Program-made: the position numbers and the translations under genes
Shown: piece by piece, positions 53,091-61,958 of the stretch
How the letters are laid out: each line of letters opens with the position of its first letter
Position numbering within the stretch: the stretch's first letter is position 1
Assembly (NCBI RefSeq): GCF_001729485.1
Contig: NZ_CP017157.1
Location: 5,704,001 to 5,768,000, forward strand
DNA length: 64,000 nt
From: Streptomyces lydicus
GTDB taxonomy: Bacteria > Actinomycetota > Actinomycetes > Streptomycetales > Streptomycetaceae
Reading direction: 5' to 3'
Notes under the pieces: model-generated
The model's database searches: none
What the model saw: the letters and a program-made list of their open reading frames with translations, nothing else
Told to the model about the DNA's origin: nothing

Positions 53091-53525
53091 TCAGCAGCCG
53101 CGGTCGACGAGGTCGAACGTGGCGTAGTGGTCGGCGGTGTAGTAGTCCTCGTCCTTCTTCTCACCGGCCACGATCCGGCGCGCGCCACGGTCGGGCGAGC
53201 CCGGCGTGACGACGGTGTACTCGTGGTAGTAGCCGGTGCTCTGGGACGGCAGGATGCCCTCGCGGTTGTCGAAGACCGTGCCGTCCTTCGGGTACGGGTA
53301 CGGCCCGCCCTTCGCGATCAGGTCGAGGGTGTCGTGGGCCTGCGAAGGCAGCTTGGAGTAGCAGACGTTGCCGACGCTCTGGACGTGCACGGCCGTGGCG
53401 TACGTCGACGCCGGCCGCGCCGTGGCGACGGCGGGGGTGGCGGCGACCGCGGTCCCGCCGATGAGAAGGGCCGAAACGAGGGCGCCCGCAGCGCCGATTT
53501 TGGTGATCCGTGGGGGGATTCTCAT
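53091..53525 (-). CDS. Secreted guanyl-specific ribonuclease, RNase Sa homologue
   Basis: This 144-residue precursor has a signal peptide (about 1-36) and a mature domain that closely follows RNase Sa: VCYSKLPSQAHDTLDLIAKG, QSTGYYHEYTVVTPG, GARRIVAGEKKDEDYYTADH and YATFDLVDRGC. The catalytic Glu is in YYHEY near 102, Arg in ARRI, His in ADHYATF near 135. The two cysteines that form the RNase Sa disulfide are present. It cleaves RNA after guanosine outside the cell. No barstar-like inhibitor gene is adjacent. Confidence 0.95.
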   Translation of the reverse strand: MRIPPRITKIGAAGALVSALLIGGTAVAATPAVATARPASTYATAVHVQSVGNVCYSKLPSQAHDTLDLIAKGGPYPYPKDGTVFDNREGILPSQSTGYYHEYTVVTPGSPDRGARRIVAGEKKDEDYYTADHYATFDLVDRGC

Positions 53526-53709
53526 GTTTCACAGCATGACGCGCGTAGACATGCTCCTGTCAAGGTCAAGTGAGGGAAGTTTCCCGGGAGTTCACAAGAA
53601 CCCCCACCGGCCACCCCAATTGGTAACCCCGACTACGGCGCCGCCGGACGGAGCGGGTTGAATCTGATCACTCGGGACGACACCGTCCCACCACACGGGA
53701 GGAACAACC

Positions 53710-54105
53710 ATGCGCGTCAAGGACTTCGACCACCTGGTGCTCAAGGTGCGGGACATCGAGCGCTCGCTGGCGTTCTACACCGGCCCGCTCGGCCTGGAGC
53801 CGGTCCGGGTGGAGGAGTGGCGCGCCGGCGCCGTCCCGTTCCCGTCGGCGCGGATCAGCCCGACCGCGATCATCGACCTGATCGTCCGCCCCGAGGACGA
53901 GTCCGGCTCCTCGCACGTGGACCACATCTGCCTCGTCGTGGACCCGCTGGACTGGCAGGAGGTCATCGACTCCGGCGCCTTCACCGTGCTGGAGGGCCCG
54001 GTGGAGCGGTACGGGGCCCGGGGCGGGGCGCAGTCGGTCTACGTGGCGGACCCGGACGGCAACACCGTCGAGCTGCGCTGGTACCCGCAGGACGCCGAGC
54101 AGTAG
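53710..54105 (+). CDS. VOC-family protein
   Basis: This 131-residue VOC protein opens KDFDHLVLKVRDIERSLAFY and has metal-ligand positions His (DHLVL), His in HVDHICLVV and Glu in GNTVELRWY, so the metal site appears complete. GGAGGA lies before the ATG. Members include virulence-associated and glyoxalase-like proteins. It is not close to the other VOC gene at 49977. An XRE-cupin gene follows. Confidence 0.87.
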   Translation: MRVKDFDHLVLKVRDIERSLAFYTGPLGLEPVRVEEWRAGAVPFPSARISPTAIIDLIVRPEDESGSSHVDHICLVVDPLDWQEVIDSGAFTVLEGPVERYGARGGAQSVYVADPDGNTVELRWYPQDAEQ

Positions 54106-54112
54106 AAACCGG

Positions 54113-54129
54113 TTTGCCTCAGAGGCAAA
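54113..54129. promoter_or_regulatory. Palindromic operator upstream of the XRE-cupin gene
   Basis: TTTGCCTC, one base, GAGGCAAA: perfect 8-bp arms. A degenerate copy (TTTGCCCGAGAGGTGAAA) follows at 54133-54150 and overlaps the -35 box, so the pair resembles tandem sites for autoregulation. Confidence 0.6.
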
Positions 54130-54133
54130 ACTT

Positions 54134-54162
54134 TTGCCCGAGAGGTGAAAGCTGGCTATACC
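54134..54162 (+). promoter_or_regulatory. Promoter giving a probable leaderless XRE-cupin mRNA
   Basis: TTGCCC (54134-54139) and TATACC (54157-54162) are 17 bp apart, and the ATG at 54169 is at the expected transcription start. The AGGAG at 54163-54167 is too close to the ATG to act as a ribosome-binding site. Confidence 0.5.
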
Positions 54163-54168
54163 AGGAGC

Positions 54169-54795
54169 ATGACCGAGCTCCCCGAAGAGCCCTCCGGCGC
54201 TCCGCCGGAGGAGCTCCCCACCGTCGCGCCGCGCCTGCGTGACCTGCGACGGCGCAGTGGTCTCACGCTGGAGACCGCGGCGCGGCTGGTGGGTCTCTCG
54301 CCCGCGCACCTGTCCCGGCTGGAGACCAACCAGCGCCAGCCCTCGCTGCCGATGCTGCTGGCGCTCGCGCGTACCTACGGAACAACGGTATCCGACCTGC
54401 TCGGCGAGACCGTCCCGGAGCGGGACCCCGTCGTCCGGGCCGGCCGCACCGAGCCGTCACAGGCCGGCGGCTGGACGTACTGGACCGTCGGCGCCCCCGG
54501 GCGGGCCATGCAGGCGCTGCGGGTGCACGTGCCGCAGCGCACGCAGAGCGAGCTGGTGCGGGTGCACCCCGGCGAGGAGTGGCTCTACGTCCTCACCGGT
54601 CAGCTGCGGCTCACGCTGGGGGCCGCGGCGCATCTGCTGGGCCCGGGCGACGCGGCGCACTTCGACTCGCTGACCCCGCACCGCATCGCCGCCGCCTCGC
54701 CGGGCGGGGCGGACCTGCTGTTCGTACACACCCTGCTGCAGAGCGGTGCCGCCGAGCTGTGCCTCGGCGACGACGCACCGCGCCGTGGCCTGTGA
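54169..54795 (+). CDS. XRE-family regulator with cupin domain
   Basis: This 208-residue protein has an XRE helix-turn-helix (about 20-75: LRRRSGLTLETAARLVGLSP, AHLSRLETNQRQPSL) and a cupin domain (about 125-195: VHPGEEWLYVLTGQLRLTLG, LGPGDAAHFDSLTPHRI). The cupin retains His and Glu near the usual metal site. Such regulators sense small molecules and control adjacent genes. Two similar palindromes upstream suggest autoregulation. The small DUF6126-like gene begins 15 bp downstream in the same transcript. Confidence 0.9.
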   Translation: MTELPEEPSGAPPEELPTVAPRLRDLRRRSGLTLETAARLVGLSPAHLSRLETNQRQPSLPMLLALARTYGTTVSDLLGETVPERDPVVRAGRTEPSQAGGWTYWTVGAPGRAMQALRVHVPQRTQSELVRVHPGEEWLYVLTGQLRLTLGAAAHLLGPGDAAHFDSLTPHRIAAASPGGADLLFVHTLLQSGAAELCLGDDAPRRGL

Positions 54796-54810
54796 GCCGG
54801 AAGGATCGCC

Positions 54811-55008
54811 GTGCCCGACCACACCGTCCCTTCGCCGACCGAGCCCCTCGCCGGCTCCCCCGGGAGCACCGACACCGGTCCCGCGCCCGCCCGGCGCTAC
54901 GTCGAGACCAAGCCGCCCCGCGGGGTGTACGTGCGGGTGTTCATCTACGTCGTGGCGACCCATGTGCTGCTGGCCATGATGAGCCTGGTGGTCCTCATGG
55001 CGAAGTAG
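54811..55008 (+). CDS. Small single-span membrane protein, DUF6126-like
   Basis: This 65-residue protein has a disordered Pro/Thr-rich N-terminus and one C-terminal transmembrane segment (YVRVFIYVVATHVLLAMMSL). The RRYVETKPPRGVYVRVFIYV region matches my memory of DUF6126 proteins, which commonly follow XRE-cupin genes in Streptomyces. The GTG start has GGAAGGA upstream. Function is unknown. Membrane anchoring of, or signalling to, the adjacent regulator is speculation. Confidence 0.75.
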   Translation: MPDHTVPSPTEPLAGSPGSTDTGPAPARRYVETKPPRGVYVRVFIYVVATHVLLAMMSLVVLMAK

Positions 55009-55178
55009 AAGCGACCGCGGCGGAGCCGGGCTAGCGCCGCGGGCGGCCCGTGGGACCGTCCATCATCCCGTCCCGAAAGTCCATGGCCCCGGTGCGCCGC
55101 CGGGGTGGAGCCTTGCTGCCGCGAAGCGCTCGCAGCGCGCCTCACCCCGTCCCTCGCCGTACCGAGGAGGACCGAAGG

Positions 55179-57848
55179 ATGCACCGTTCGCGCACCGCGG
55201 CGGCCACCGCACTGGCCCTGGCCCTCGCCGTGGCCCCCCTGCTGGGCATGGCCGGGCCGCCGGGCGCCGCCGCGCCCGCCCGCACCGCCCGGGCCGGGGC
55301 CGCCCCGGCCATCTCCCCCACCCCGCAGTCCGTCCGCCCGCGCACCGACCGGGTCACCCTCACCCCGGCCGTCACCGTCGTCGCGGGACCGAAGGCCGAC
55401 GCCGCCGCCGTCGCGCTGGTCGAGGAGTCGCTGCACGACGCCGGCGCCGAGCGGGTCGTACGGTCCGGGCAGGCCCCGGCCGGGCGGCAGTTGACGGTGT
55501 ACGTGGACGGCACGGAGGCGGCGCGGGCGCTCGCGGAGCTGGGGGCGGGGAGCAGCGCCGATCTCCCCGCCGAGGGCTACGCGTTGGCCGTCGGCGACGG
55601 CCGGATCGCCCTGTCCGGCCGGGACGCCACCGGCACGTACTACGCGGCGCAGTCGCTGCGGCAGCTGCTGCCGCACCGCGACCATCCGGGCGCGCAGATC
55701 CGGGGCACCGCCGTACGGGACTGGCCGGCCACCCCGCTGCGCGGCGTCATCGAGGGCTTCTACGGCACGCCGTGGTCGCACCGGGCCCGCCTCGACCAGC
55801 TCGACTTCTACGGCGCGCACAAGATGAACCTCTACGTGTACTCGCCCAAGGACGACGCCTACCTGCGGGAGAAGTGGCGCGACCCGTACCCCGCCGACCG
55901 GCTCGCGGAGATCAAGGAGCTGGTGGACCGGGCCCGCGAGCGGCACGTGGAGTTCACCTACGCGCTCTCGCCCGGCCTCTCCGTCTGCTACAGCTCCGAC
56001 GCCGACCTCACGGCGCTGACCGCCAAGTTCCGGACGCTGTGGGACATCGGCGTACGGACCTTCGCCGTGCCGCTGGACGACATCAGCTACACGGACTGGA
56101 ACTGCGCGGCGGACAAGGACCGGTTCGGGACCGGCGGCGGGGCGGCCGGTGCCGCGCAGGCCCATCTGCTCAACCGCGTCAACCGCGAGTTCATCGCCAC
56201 GCACCCCGGCGCCCAGCCGCTCCAGATGGTGCCGACCGAGTACTACGACGTGAAGCCGTCCCCGTACAAGAAGGCGCTCGCCACCCAGTTGGACAAGGAC
56301 GTGCTGGTGGAGTGGACGGGGGTGGGGGTGATCGCGCCGACGATGACCGTCGCCCAGGCGCGGCAGGCCCGGGAGGTCTTCGGGCACCCGATCCTGACCT
56401 GGGACAACTACCCGGTCAACGACTACGTGACCAACCGGCTGCTGCTCGGGCCGTTCAACGGGCGCGAGAAGGGGCTGCCGGCGCAGCTGGCGGGGATCAC
56501 CGCGAACCCGATGATCCAGCCGGCGGCGTCGAAGCTGGCGCTGCACACCGTGGCCGACTACGCGTGGAACGACACCGCCTACGACGCCCGCGCCTCCTGG
56601 GGCGCGGCGATCGAGGAGCTGGCCGGCGGCGACGCCCGTACGGCCGAGGCGCTGCGGGCGTTCGCGGACACCGGCTACGCCTCGTCGCTCAACCCGGAGC
56701 AGGCCCCCGAACTGGCCGCCGCCCTCGCGGAGTTCGGCAAGGGAGGGCCGGCGCGCAAGCTGGACGCGGTGCTGCGGACCCTGCAGGACGCCCCCGGGGT
56801 GCTGCGCGACCGGCTGCCCGACCGCGGCTTCGTCGAGGACAGCGGGCCCTGGCTGGACGCGGCCCGTGCCTGGGGGGTCGCGGCGCGCACCGCCCTGCGG
56901 CTGGTCGAGGCGACCCGGGCGGGTCAGGACGCCGAGGCGTGGCGGCTGCGGCAGCGGGTCCCGGAGCTGGTGCGGACCGCCACCTCGTTCGTGTACGTCG
57001 ACATGGCGGGCAAGCGGGTTCCGGTCCTGGTGGCCGACGGGGTGCTGGACACCTTCGTGGACGACGCGCTTGCCGGGTACGACCGGGCGCTGGGCGTCGC
57101 CGGCCGCCCGGCGGCGTCGACGGACCTGTCCGTCTATCAGGACAACGCGCCCTCCCGGATGACGGACGGCGACGACGCGACGTACTTCTGGAGCGGGGCG
57201 GGGCCCGCGGCCGGTGCGTTCGTGGGGCTGGACCTGCACGCCGAGCGTCCGCTGGGCACCGTCACCCTGACGATGGGGAAGAGCGGCAGCCCGGAGGACT
57301 ATCTGCACCACGGCGTGCTGGAGTACTCGTCGGACCACAAGACCTGGCGGCGGCTGGCGGCCTTCGACGGGACGCCGGAGGTGACCGTCGAGCCGCCGGC
57401 CGGCACCACGGCCCGGTACGTACGCGCCCGGGCCACCCAGGGGCAGGACAACTGGCTGGTGGTGCGGGAGTTCGCGGTCGCCGGGACGGACCGGGTGACG
57501 GTGGCCGGCGGCCCGCCCGCGGCGCCGGGCAGCGCGCTGCGGTCCGCGGCGGACGGCGACCCGGCCACCGTCTACCGCGCGGCGCGGGCGGCGCAGCCCG
57601 GCGAGGCGCTGGAGTTCACCCCGGACACGCCGCGCACCGCGCGCTCGGTGACCGTGCTGCGGCCGCCGGGCGCTCCGGCGGGGGCGGCGCGGGTGGCGGT
57701 CCGTACGGGCGGCTCCTGGCACACGCTCGGCACGCTGTCCGGTGCCCTGTCCCGGTTCGCGGCGGGGGACGGCGCGATCGAGGGCGTCCGGCTGATGTGG
57801 CGGGCGGGGGCGGCGGCGCCCGCCGTCAATGAGGTGATTCTGCGGTGA
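55179..57848 (+). CDS. Secreted beta-N-acetylhexosaminidase, GH84
   Basis: This 889-residue protein has a signal peptide (about 1-35) and a GH84 N-terminal domain (about 50-170). The catalytic TIM barrel (about 180-470) begins RGVIEGFYGTPWSHRARLDQ and carries the paired Asp in FAVPLDDISY near 299-300, plus LVEWTGVGVIAP and ILTWDNYPVND. A helical linker and C-terminal F5/8-type carbohydrate-binding regions (about 650-889) follow. GH84 enzymes remove N-acetylglucosamine by substrate-assisted catalysis, and secretion points to glycan or mucin breakdown. The ATG at 55179 follows GAGGAGG. Confidence 0.93.
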   Translation: MHRSRTAAATALALALAVAPLLGMAGPPGAAAPARTARAGAAPAISPTPQSVRPRTDRVTLTPAVTVVAGPKADAAAVALVEESLHDAGAERVVRSGQAPAGRQLTVYVDGTEAARALAELGAGSSADLPAEGYALAVGDGRIALSGRDATGTYYAAQSLRQLLPHRDHPGAQIRGTAVRDWPATPLRGVIEGFYGTPWSHRARLDQLDFYGAHKMNLYVYSPKDDAYLREKWRDPYPADRLAEIKELVDRARERHVEFTYALSPGLSVCYSSDADLTALTAKFRTLWDIGVRTFAVPLDDISYTDWNCAADKDRFGTGGGAAGAAQAHLLNRVNREFIATHPGAQPLQMVPTEYYDVKPSPYKKALATQLDKDVLVEWTGVGVIAPTMTVAQARQAREVFGHPILTWDNYPVNDYVTNRLLLGPFNGREKGLPAQLAGITANPMIQPAASKLALHTVADYAWNDTAYDARASWGAAIEELAGGDARTAEALRAFADTGYASSLNPEQAPELAAALAEFGKGGPARKLDAVLRTLQDAPGVLRDRLPDRGFVEDSGPWLDAARAWGVAARTALRLVEATRAGQDAEAWRLRQRVPELVRTATSFVYVDMAGKRVPVLVADGVLDTFVDDALAGYDRALGVAGRPAASTDLSVYQDNAPSRMTDGDDATYFWSGAGPAAGAFVGLDLHAERPLGTVTLTMGKSGSPEDYLHHGVLEYSSDHKTWRRLAAFDGTPEVTVEPPAGTTARYVRARATQGQDNWLVVREFAVAGTDRVTVAGGPPAAPGSALRSAADGDPATVYRAARAAQPGEALEFTPDTPRTARSVTVLRPPGAPAGAARVAVRTGGSWHTLGTLSGALSRFAAGDGAIEGVRLMWRAGAAAPAVNEVILR

Positions 57849-57853
57849 GCGGA

Positions 57854-57908
57854 GGGGCGGGGGCGCCGCGGCGCGGCTCGGTGACCGGCCGCGCGGCGCC
57901 CCTGCCCC
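57854..57908. terminator. Long GC hairpin after the GH84 gene
   Basis: GGGGCGGGGGCGCCGCGG pairs nearly completely with CCGCGCGGCGCCCCTGCCCC downstream, with a loop around GTGACC. It starts 6 bp after the GH84 stop. No U-run follows. Confidence 0.6.
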
Positions 57909-57961
57909 TACGCTGAGGGCCTGGCCGCCGCCTCGCGCCGTACTCCGGAGGAGACCGCCCC

Positions 57962-58642
57962 ATGGCCCGTCCCGCGCCCGCCGCCCCGCGTCCGACCGCG
58001 GCCGCCGTCCTCGACGACGCGGTACGCGCGCTCGCCCCGGACGCCGGTGCCAACCCGCTGGTCGCCCGGATCGGGGCGGGTGCGGCGCCGCGCTCCGTCT
58101 TCGCCACCTTCGCCCTCGAACAGCACCAGGTGATCACCGCCGACCGGCTCAGCTTCCAGCACCTGGCGCGGCGGGCGGACGGCGACCCTCCCGTGGCCGA
58201 CTTCTTCGACCTGCTGGCCCAGGGGGAGGCGCTGGCCCTGGAGCGGCTGGCCGGGCTGGCGGACGCCTGCGGGCTGACCGCCCGGGCCCTCGCCGACTAC
58301 CGGCCGCGGCCCGGCTGCCAGGCGTACCCCTCGTACGCCGCACGGCTCGCCCTCGGTGCCGAGCCGACCGATGTCGCCATCGCGCTGACCGCCAACTTCG
58401 CGACCTGGGGCGGCAGTTGTGCGGTCGTCGAGGCCGCGATGCGCGCGCACTACGACTTCCCGGACGCGGCCCGCGCGTTCTTCGGCTTCTTCGCCGCACC
58501 GGCACCGGCCGTCGAGGAGCGTGCGCACGCGGCGGTGCAGCACGGCCTCGACACCGGGCAGACCCGGCCGGCCGCGGCCCACCGCTACGGGCGGCTCCTC
58601 CAGGCGTACGAGCTGATGTTCTGGGACTCGGTGGCGGACTGA
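57962..58642 (+). CDS. TenA-like protein, heme-oxygenase-like fold
   Basis: This 226-residue, largely helical protein has FATFALEQHQVITADRLSFQ HLA-like and ALTANFATWGGSCAVVEAAM near 140-160. These resemble TenA/THI-4 or related heme-oxygenase-fold proteins, but I do not see the full set of TenA thiaminase residues. No thiamine genes are nearby. A ligand-binding or hydrolytic role is possible. It is convergent with the GNAT gene, and the stops are 34 bp apart. Confidence 0.6.
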   Translation: MARPAPAAPRPTAAAVLDDAVRALAPDAGANPLVARIGAGAAPRSVFATFALEQHQVITADRLSFQHLARRADGDPPVADFFDLLAQGEALALERLAGLADACGLTARALADYRPRPGCQAYPSYAARLALGAEPTDVAIALTANFATWGGSCAVVEAAMRAHYDFPDAARAFFGFFAAPAPAVEERAHAAVQHGLDTGQTRPAAAHRYGRLLQAYELMFWDSVAD

Positions 58643-58676
58643 CGCCGCGGCGCCGGTCCGCGCGGGGCCGGCCGGT

Positions 58677-59219
58677 TCACATGGGCAGGGAGAGCAGCCG
58701 CACCGGGCCGGCCGGCCAGGTGGCGCCGTCGTGGAGCGGCGTCCACATGGTCCGCAGCGGCATGACGACGGGCCCCGCGGGCTGCTCGACCCGGACGTCC
58801 ACCGGCACGGTGCGCCACCCGAGCCGCTGGTAGAGCGCGACCAGCGGCGGCCGGCAGAACAGCAGACCGTGGCGCGGCCCCAGCGTGCGGGCGTGTGCCA
58901 GCGCGGCGGTGACCACCAGCCGGGCCAGGCCGTGCCCCCGCAGGTCCGGCGCGACGGCCACCCCGCCGAGTCCCACGGCCGGTGTCGCGGTCCCGCCGAC
59001 CGACAGCGGCACCCGCAACAGTCCGGCGTGCGCGACCAGTCGGCCGTTCCGTCTGATGCCGAAGTGCTCCTCCTTGGGCAGCCAGCTCAGGCCGGCGTCG
59101 GCGACGCCGAAGGGGTCGGCGCCGTCTCCGAGGATCTCGCTCTGTTCCGTGGCCGTGTACCGCGTGAGTCGTACCACCGAGGGCGACGCGGACGATTGGT
59201 TATCGATCATGGTTCGCAT
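58677..59219 (-). CDS. GNAT-family acetyltransferase
   Basis: This 180-residue protein has an acetyl-CoA site in VGLGGVAVAPDLRGHGLARL VV-like context (about 82-102) and the C-terminal motif LYQRLGWRTVP. The layout (HFGIRRNGRLVAHAGLLRVP before the CoA motif) resembles the AAC(2')-type aminoglycoside acetyltransferases and NodA-like GNATs. The substrate is not established, and I would not call resistance from sequence alone. It sits alone beside the allantoin genes. Confidence 0.85.
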   Translation of the reverse strand: MRTMIDNQSSASPSVVRLTRYTATEQSEILGDGADPFGVADAGLSWLPKEEHFGIRRNGRLVAHAGLLRVPLSVGGTATPAVGLGGVAVAPDLRGHGLARLVVTAALAHARTLGPRHGLLFCRPPLVALYQRLGWRTVPVDVRVEQPAGPVVMPLRTMWTPLHDGATWPAGPVRLLSLPM

Positions 59220-59285
59220 GATGGCACCGGCCGGCGGGCGTCCGGCGGGCCGCGGCTTGCCGGCCGCCCGCCGGACGTACCGCGC

Positions 59286-60416
59286 TCAGCCGCCCAACTC
59301 CTGGTGACGGGCGGCGAGTCGGCGCGCCCCCTCCTCGGTGAGCGAGCCGTGCAGCCGGAGCCGGGCGATGCCGCCGTCCGGGAAGATGTCGATCCGGACA
59401 TGGGTGGCGGCGGGCGCGTCGTCGAGCAGGAAGCGGTGGACGGTGTCGGGCTGCAGCCGCGTACGGGGCAGCAGTTCCACCCACCCGCCGCTGTCGCCGT
59501 CGCGTCCGGACAGGCTCGCCCAGCCCGCCGCGTTGCCCTTGAGGTAGCCGGTGTCGATCTCCACCGCGCGGATCCGGGACTGTTCGGTGAGGCGGTAGCG
59601 CACCCAGTCGTTGCCGGTGCCGCGACGGCGGCGGGTCTCCCAGCCGTCGTCCATCTTGCGGGAGCGGCCCGGCTGGATGGTGTGCGTCGGCGAGGAGTAG
59701 AAGCGGTCCGAGGCGTCCTCGACCCGGCCGCCGTTCTCCAGCGCGACGAGGTCGAAGGTGCCCAGTGCGGCCAGCCAGCCGGGCGCCGGGACGACCTCGC
59801 CGTGCACGCGCAGGCGGGCGACGCCCCCGTCGGGGTGCTGGTTGAGGCGGAGGTGGGTGAAGCGCCGCCCGGCGTCGACGGCGAAGGCGTTGGCCGCGTG
59901 GCCGCCGATGGCGGTGCGCGGCACGAGGGTCGTCCACGTCACGTCGCCGGACAGCAGGTCCTCGGGCGACGGTGAACCGTCGACGCAAGTGCCCTCGACG
60001 CTCACGGACTGCGGGTAGTTGCCGCGGAAGTGGGCGGTGTCGACGACGATGCCGTGGATGACGCCGGGCGCCCCGAGGCGGACCAGCGCCCAGTCGTGGT
60101 CGTCGTCCGCCGGGAACGGGTGGGCGCCGTCGGTGCCGCGCCGTCTGCGGGTCTCCCAGCCGTCCATGACCTTGCCCTTGTGGCCGAAGAGCTCGGGGTC
60201 GAAGTGGGCGGGCCCGGGCGTGAGGAGGTTCTCCCGCTCGGCGAAGAACTCGTCGTTCGCGGCGAGCACGCCACCGCCCAGCCGGCGGTCGGCGAGGTCG
60301 GGGAGATGGGCGAAGGGGAGGCCGGCGGCGCCGGGGGTGCGGTAGTCGGCGTACGGGTCGCCGCCGCCGTACGGGCGCGCGTCGCCGGTGTAGCGGGGTA
60401 TGCCGTCGGTGGTCAT
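59286..60416 (-). CDS. alc: Allantoicase
   Basis: This 376-residue protein has two repeated allantoicase domains. [20 protein letters not shown] and [20 protein letters not shown] mark the duplicated cores, and [20 protein letters not shown] with [15 protein letters not shown] mark the jelly-roll strands. It hydrolyses allantoate to ureidoglycolate and urea. Its start overlaps the allantoinase stop by ATGA, so the two sequential enzymes are coupled in pathway order. Confidence 0.96.
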   Translation of the reverse strand: MTTDGIPRYTGDARPYGGGDPYADYRTPGAAGLPFAHLPDLADRRLGGGVLAANDEFFAERENLLTPGPAHFDPELFGHKGKVMDGWETRRRRGTDGAHPFPADDDHDWALVRLGAPGVIHGIVVDTAHFRGNYPQSVSVEGTCVDGSPSPEDLLSGDVTWTTLVPRTAIGGHAANAFAVDAGRRFTHLRLNQHPDGGVARLRVHGEVVPAPGWLAALGTFDLVALENGGRVEDASDRFYSSPTHTIQPGRSRKMDDGWETRRRRGTGNDWVRYRLTEQSRIRAVEIDTGYLKGNAAGWASLSGRDGDSGGWVELLPRTRLQPDTVHRFLLDDAPAATHVRIDIFPDGGIARLRLHGSLTEEGARRLAARHQELGG

Positions 60417-61756
60417 GCCTGGGGGGTCCGTTCGAGCAGTTCACCGGTGGGTTCGGTGAGGGTGGTGCCGTCGTTGATCCGCCGGCCGCGCAGCCAGGTG
60501 GACCGTACGACGCCGTACAGGGTCTTGCCGGCGTATGCGGTGATCTTGTTGCGGTGCTGGAGGGCCTGCGGGTCGACGGTGAAGGTCTCGTCGGGCGCGA
60601 GGACCGCGAAGTCGGCGTCCCGGCCGGGCTCGATGGCGCCCTTCCGGCCGAGGCCGACCAGGGCGGCCGGCGCGGTGGCCATCCAGCGCACGACGTCGTC
60701 GAGCGAGTGGCCGCGTTCACGGGCCTCGGTCCAGATGGCGGGCAGGCCCAGCTGGAGGGAGGAGATGCCGCCCCAGGCCGCCCCGAAGTCGGGGGTCTTG
60801 AGATCGGCGGTGGAGGGCGAGTGGTCGGAGACGATGCAGTCGATGGTGCCGTCGGCCAGCCCCTCCCACAGCGCGTCCTGGTTGGCGGCCTCGCGGATCG
60901 GCGGGCAGCACTTGAACTCCGTCGCGCCGTCCGGGACTTCCTCGGCGGTCAGGGTCAGGAAGTGCGGGCAGGTCTCGACGGTGATCCGCACGCCCTCGCG
61001 CCGGGCGGCGGCGATCAGCGGCAGCGCGTCGCTGGAAGACAGGTGCAGGACGTGCACCCGCGCGTCGAGTTGCTTGGCGAGGACGATGAGGCCGGCGATG
61101 GCGTCGTTCTCGGAGATGCGGGGGCGGGAGGCGAGGAAGTCGGCGTACTTGGGGCCGTGCGGCTCGGGCGCCTCGTCCAGGTGGCCGGGGTCCTCGGCGT
61201 GCACGATCAGCAGGCCGTCGAAGCCGGCGATCTCCCCGAGGGCGGCGGCGAGCTGCTCCTGGTCGACCTCGGGGAACTCGTCCACGCCGGAGGGCGACAG
61301 GAAGCACTTGAAGCCGAAGACGCCGGCGTCGTGCAGCGGGCGCAGGTCCTTGACGTTGCCGGGGACGGCGCCGCCCCAGAAGCCGACGTCGATGTGGGCC
61401 TTGCTGCGGGCCACCTCGCGCTTGGTGTCGAGGTGGGCCGCGGTGGTCGTGGGCGGCAGGCTGTTGAGCGGCATGTCCACGAGGGTGGTGATGCCGCCGG
61501 CCGCGGCCGCGCGGGTGGCGGTCCAGAAGCCCTCCCACTCGGTGCGGCCGGGGTCGTTGACGTGGACGTGGGTGTCGACGAGGCCGGGCAGCAGGACGTC
61601 GTCCCCGAGGTCCTCGATCCGCGCCCCGGCCGGGACCTCGGCGTCGTGCGGCAGCACCGCGTCGATCCGGCCGTCCTTGACGGTGACGGTCGCGGCGCGC
61701 GTCCCCTGCGGGGTGACGACCCGCGTGGAACGCAGCACCAGCTCAATTTCGGACAC
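60413..61756 (-). CDS. allB: Allantoinase
   Basis: This 447-residue amidohydrolase has [20 protein letters not shown] with the HxH metal pair near 60. [20 protein letters not shown] carries the carbamylated Lys position near 148, and [11 protein letters not shown] the final Asp. It opens the hydantoin ring of allantoin to allantoate. It is the first gene of the allB-alc unit, with a 19-bp palindrome 158 bp upstream of its start. Confidence 0.96.
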   Translation of the reverse strand: MSEIELVLRSTRVVTPQGTRAATVTVKDGRIDAVLPHDAEVPAGARIEDLGDDVLLPGLVDTHVHVNDPGRTEWEGFWTATRAAAAGGITTLVDMPLNSLPPTTTAAHLDTKREVARSKAHIDVGFWGGAVPGNVKDLRPLHDAGVFGFKCFLSPSGVDEFPEVDQEQLAAALGEIAGFDGLLIVHAEDPGHLDEAPEPHGPKYADFLASRPRISENDAIAGLIVLAKQLDARVHVLHLSSSDALPLIAAARREGVRITVETCPHFLTLTAEEVPDGATEFKCCPPIREAANQDALWEGLADGTIDCIVSDHSPSTADLKTPDFGAAWGGISSLQLGLPAIWTEARERGHSLDDVVRWMATAPAALVGLGRKGAIEPGRDADFAVLAPDETFTVDPQALQHRNKITAYAGKTLYGVVRSTWLRGRRINDGTTLTEPTGELLERTPQA

Positions 61757-61913
61757 CCGGTCCCCTCCTCGTTTCGTGTCTTCATCGTTGCGTGGCGGTG
61801 CGGGGGACGCACGGCCGTCGGGCCGCGGCGCCCGCCGCGCGGGGCCCGCGCCGGAGCGTGGTCCGGGCGGACCCCGGACCGGAATCCGCCGGTCCGCATT
61901 CCCCGGCGGCTGA

Positions 61914-61932
61914 ATTCAACAGTCTGTTGAAT
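61914..61932. promoter_or_regulatory. Palindromic operator upstream of allB
   Basis: ATTCAACAG, one base, CTGTTGAAT: perfect 9-bp arms. It lies between the stop of the permease gene and the allB start. An IclR-type AllR is known to repress streptomycete allantoin genes, and this is a good candidate site; no such regulator gene is inside the window. Confidence 0.65.
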
Positions 61933-61958
61933 GAGTCTTCACTCCGGATCCCGGCCCG

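Noticed and set aside
58677..59219. Calling the GNAT an aminoglycoside 2'-N-acetyltransferase
   Set aside because: Overall layout is similar, but I cannot confirm substrate-specific residues, so only GNAT is claimed.
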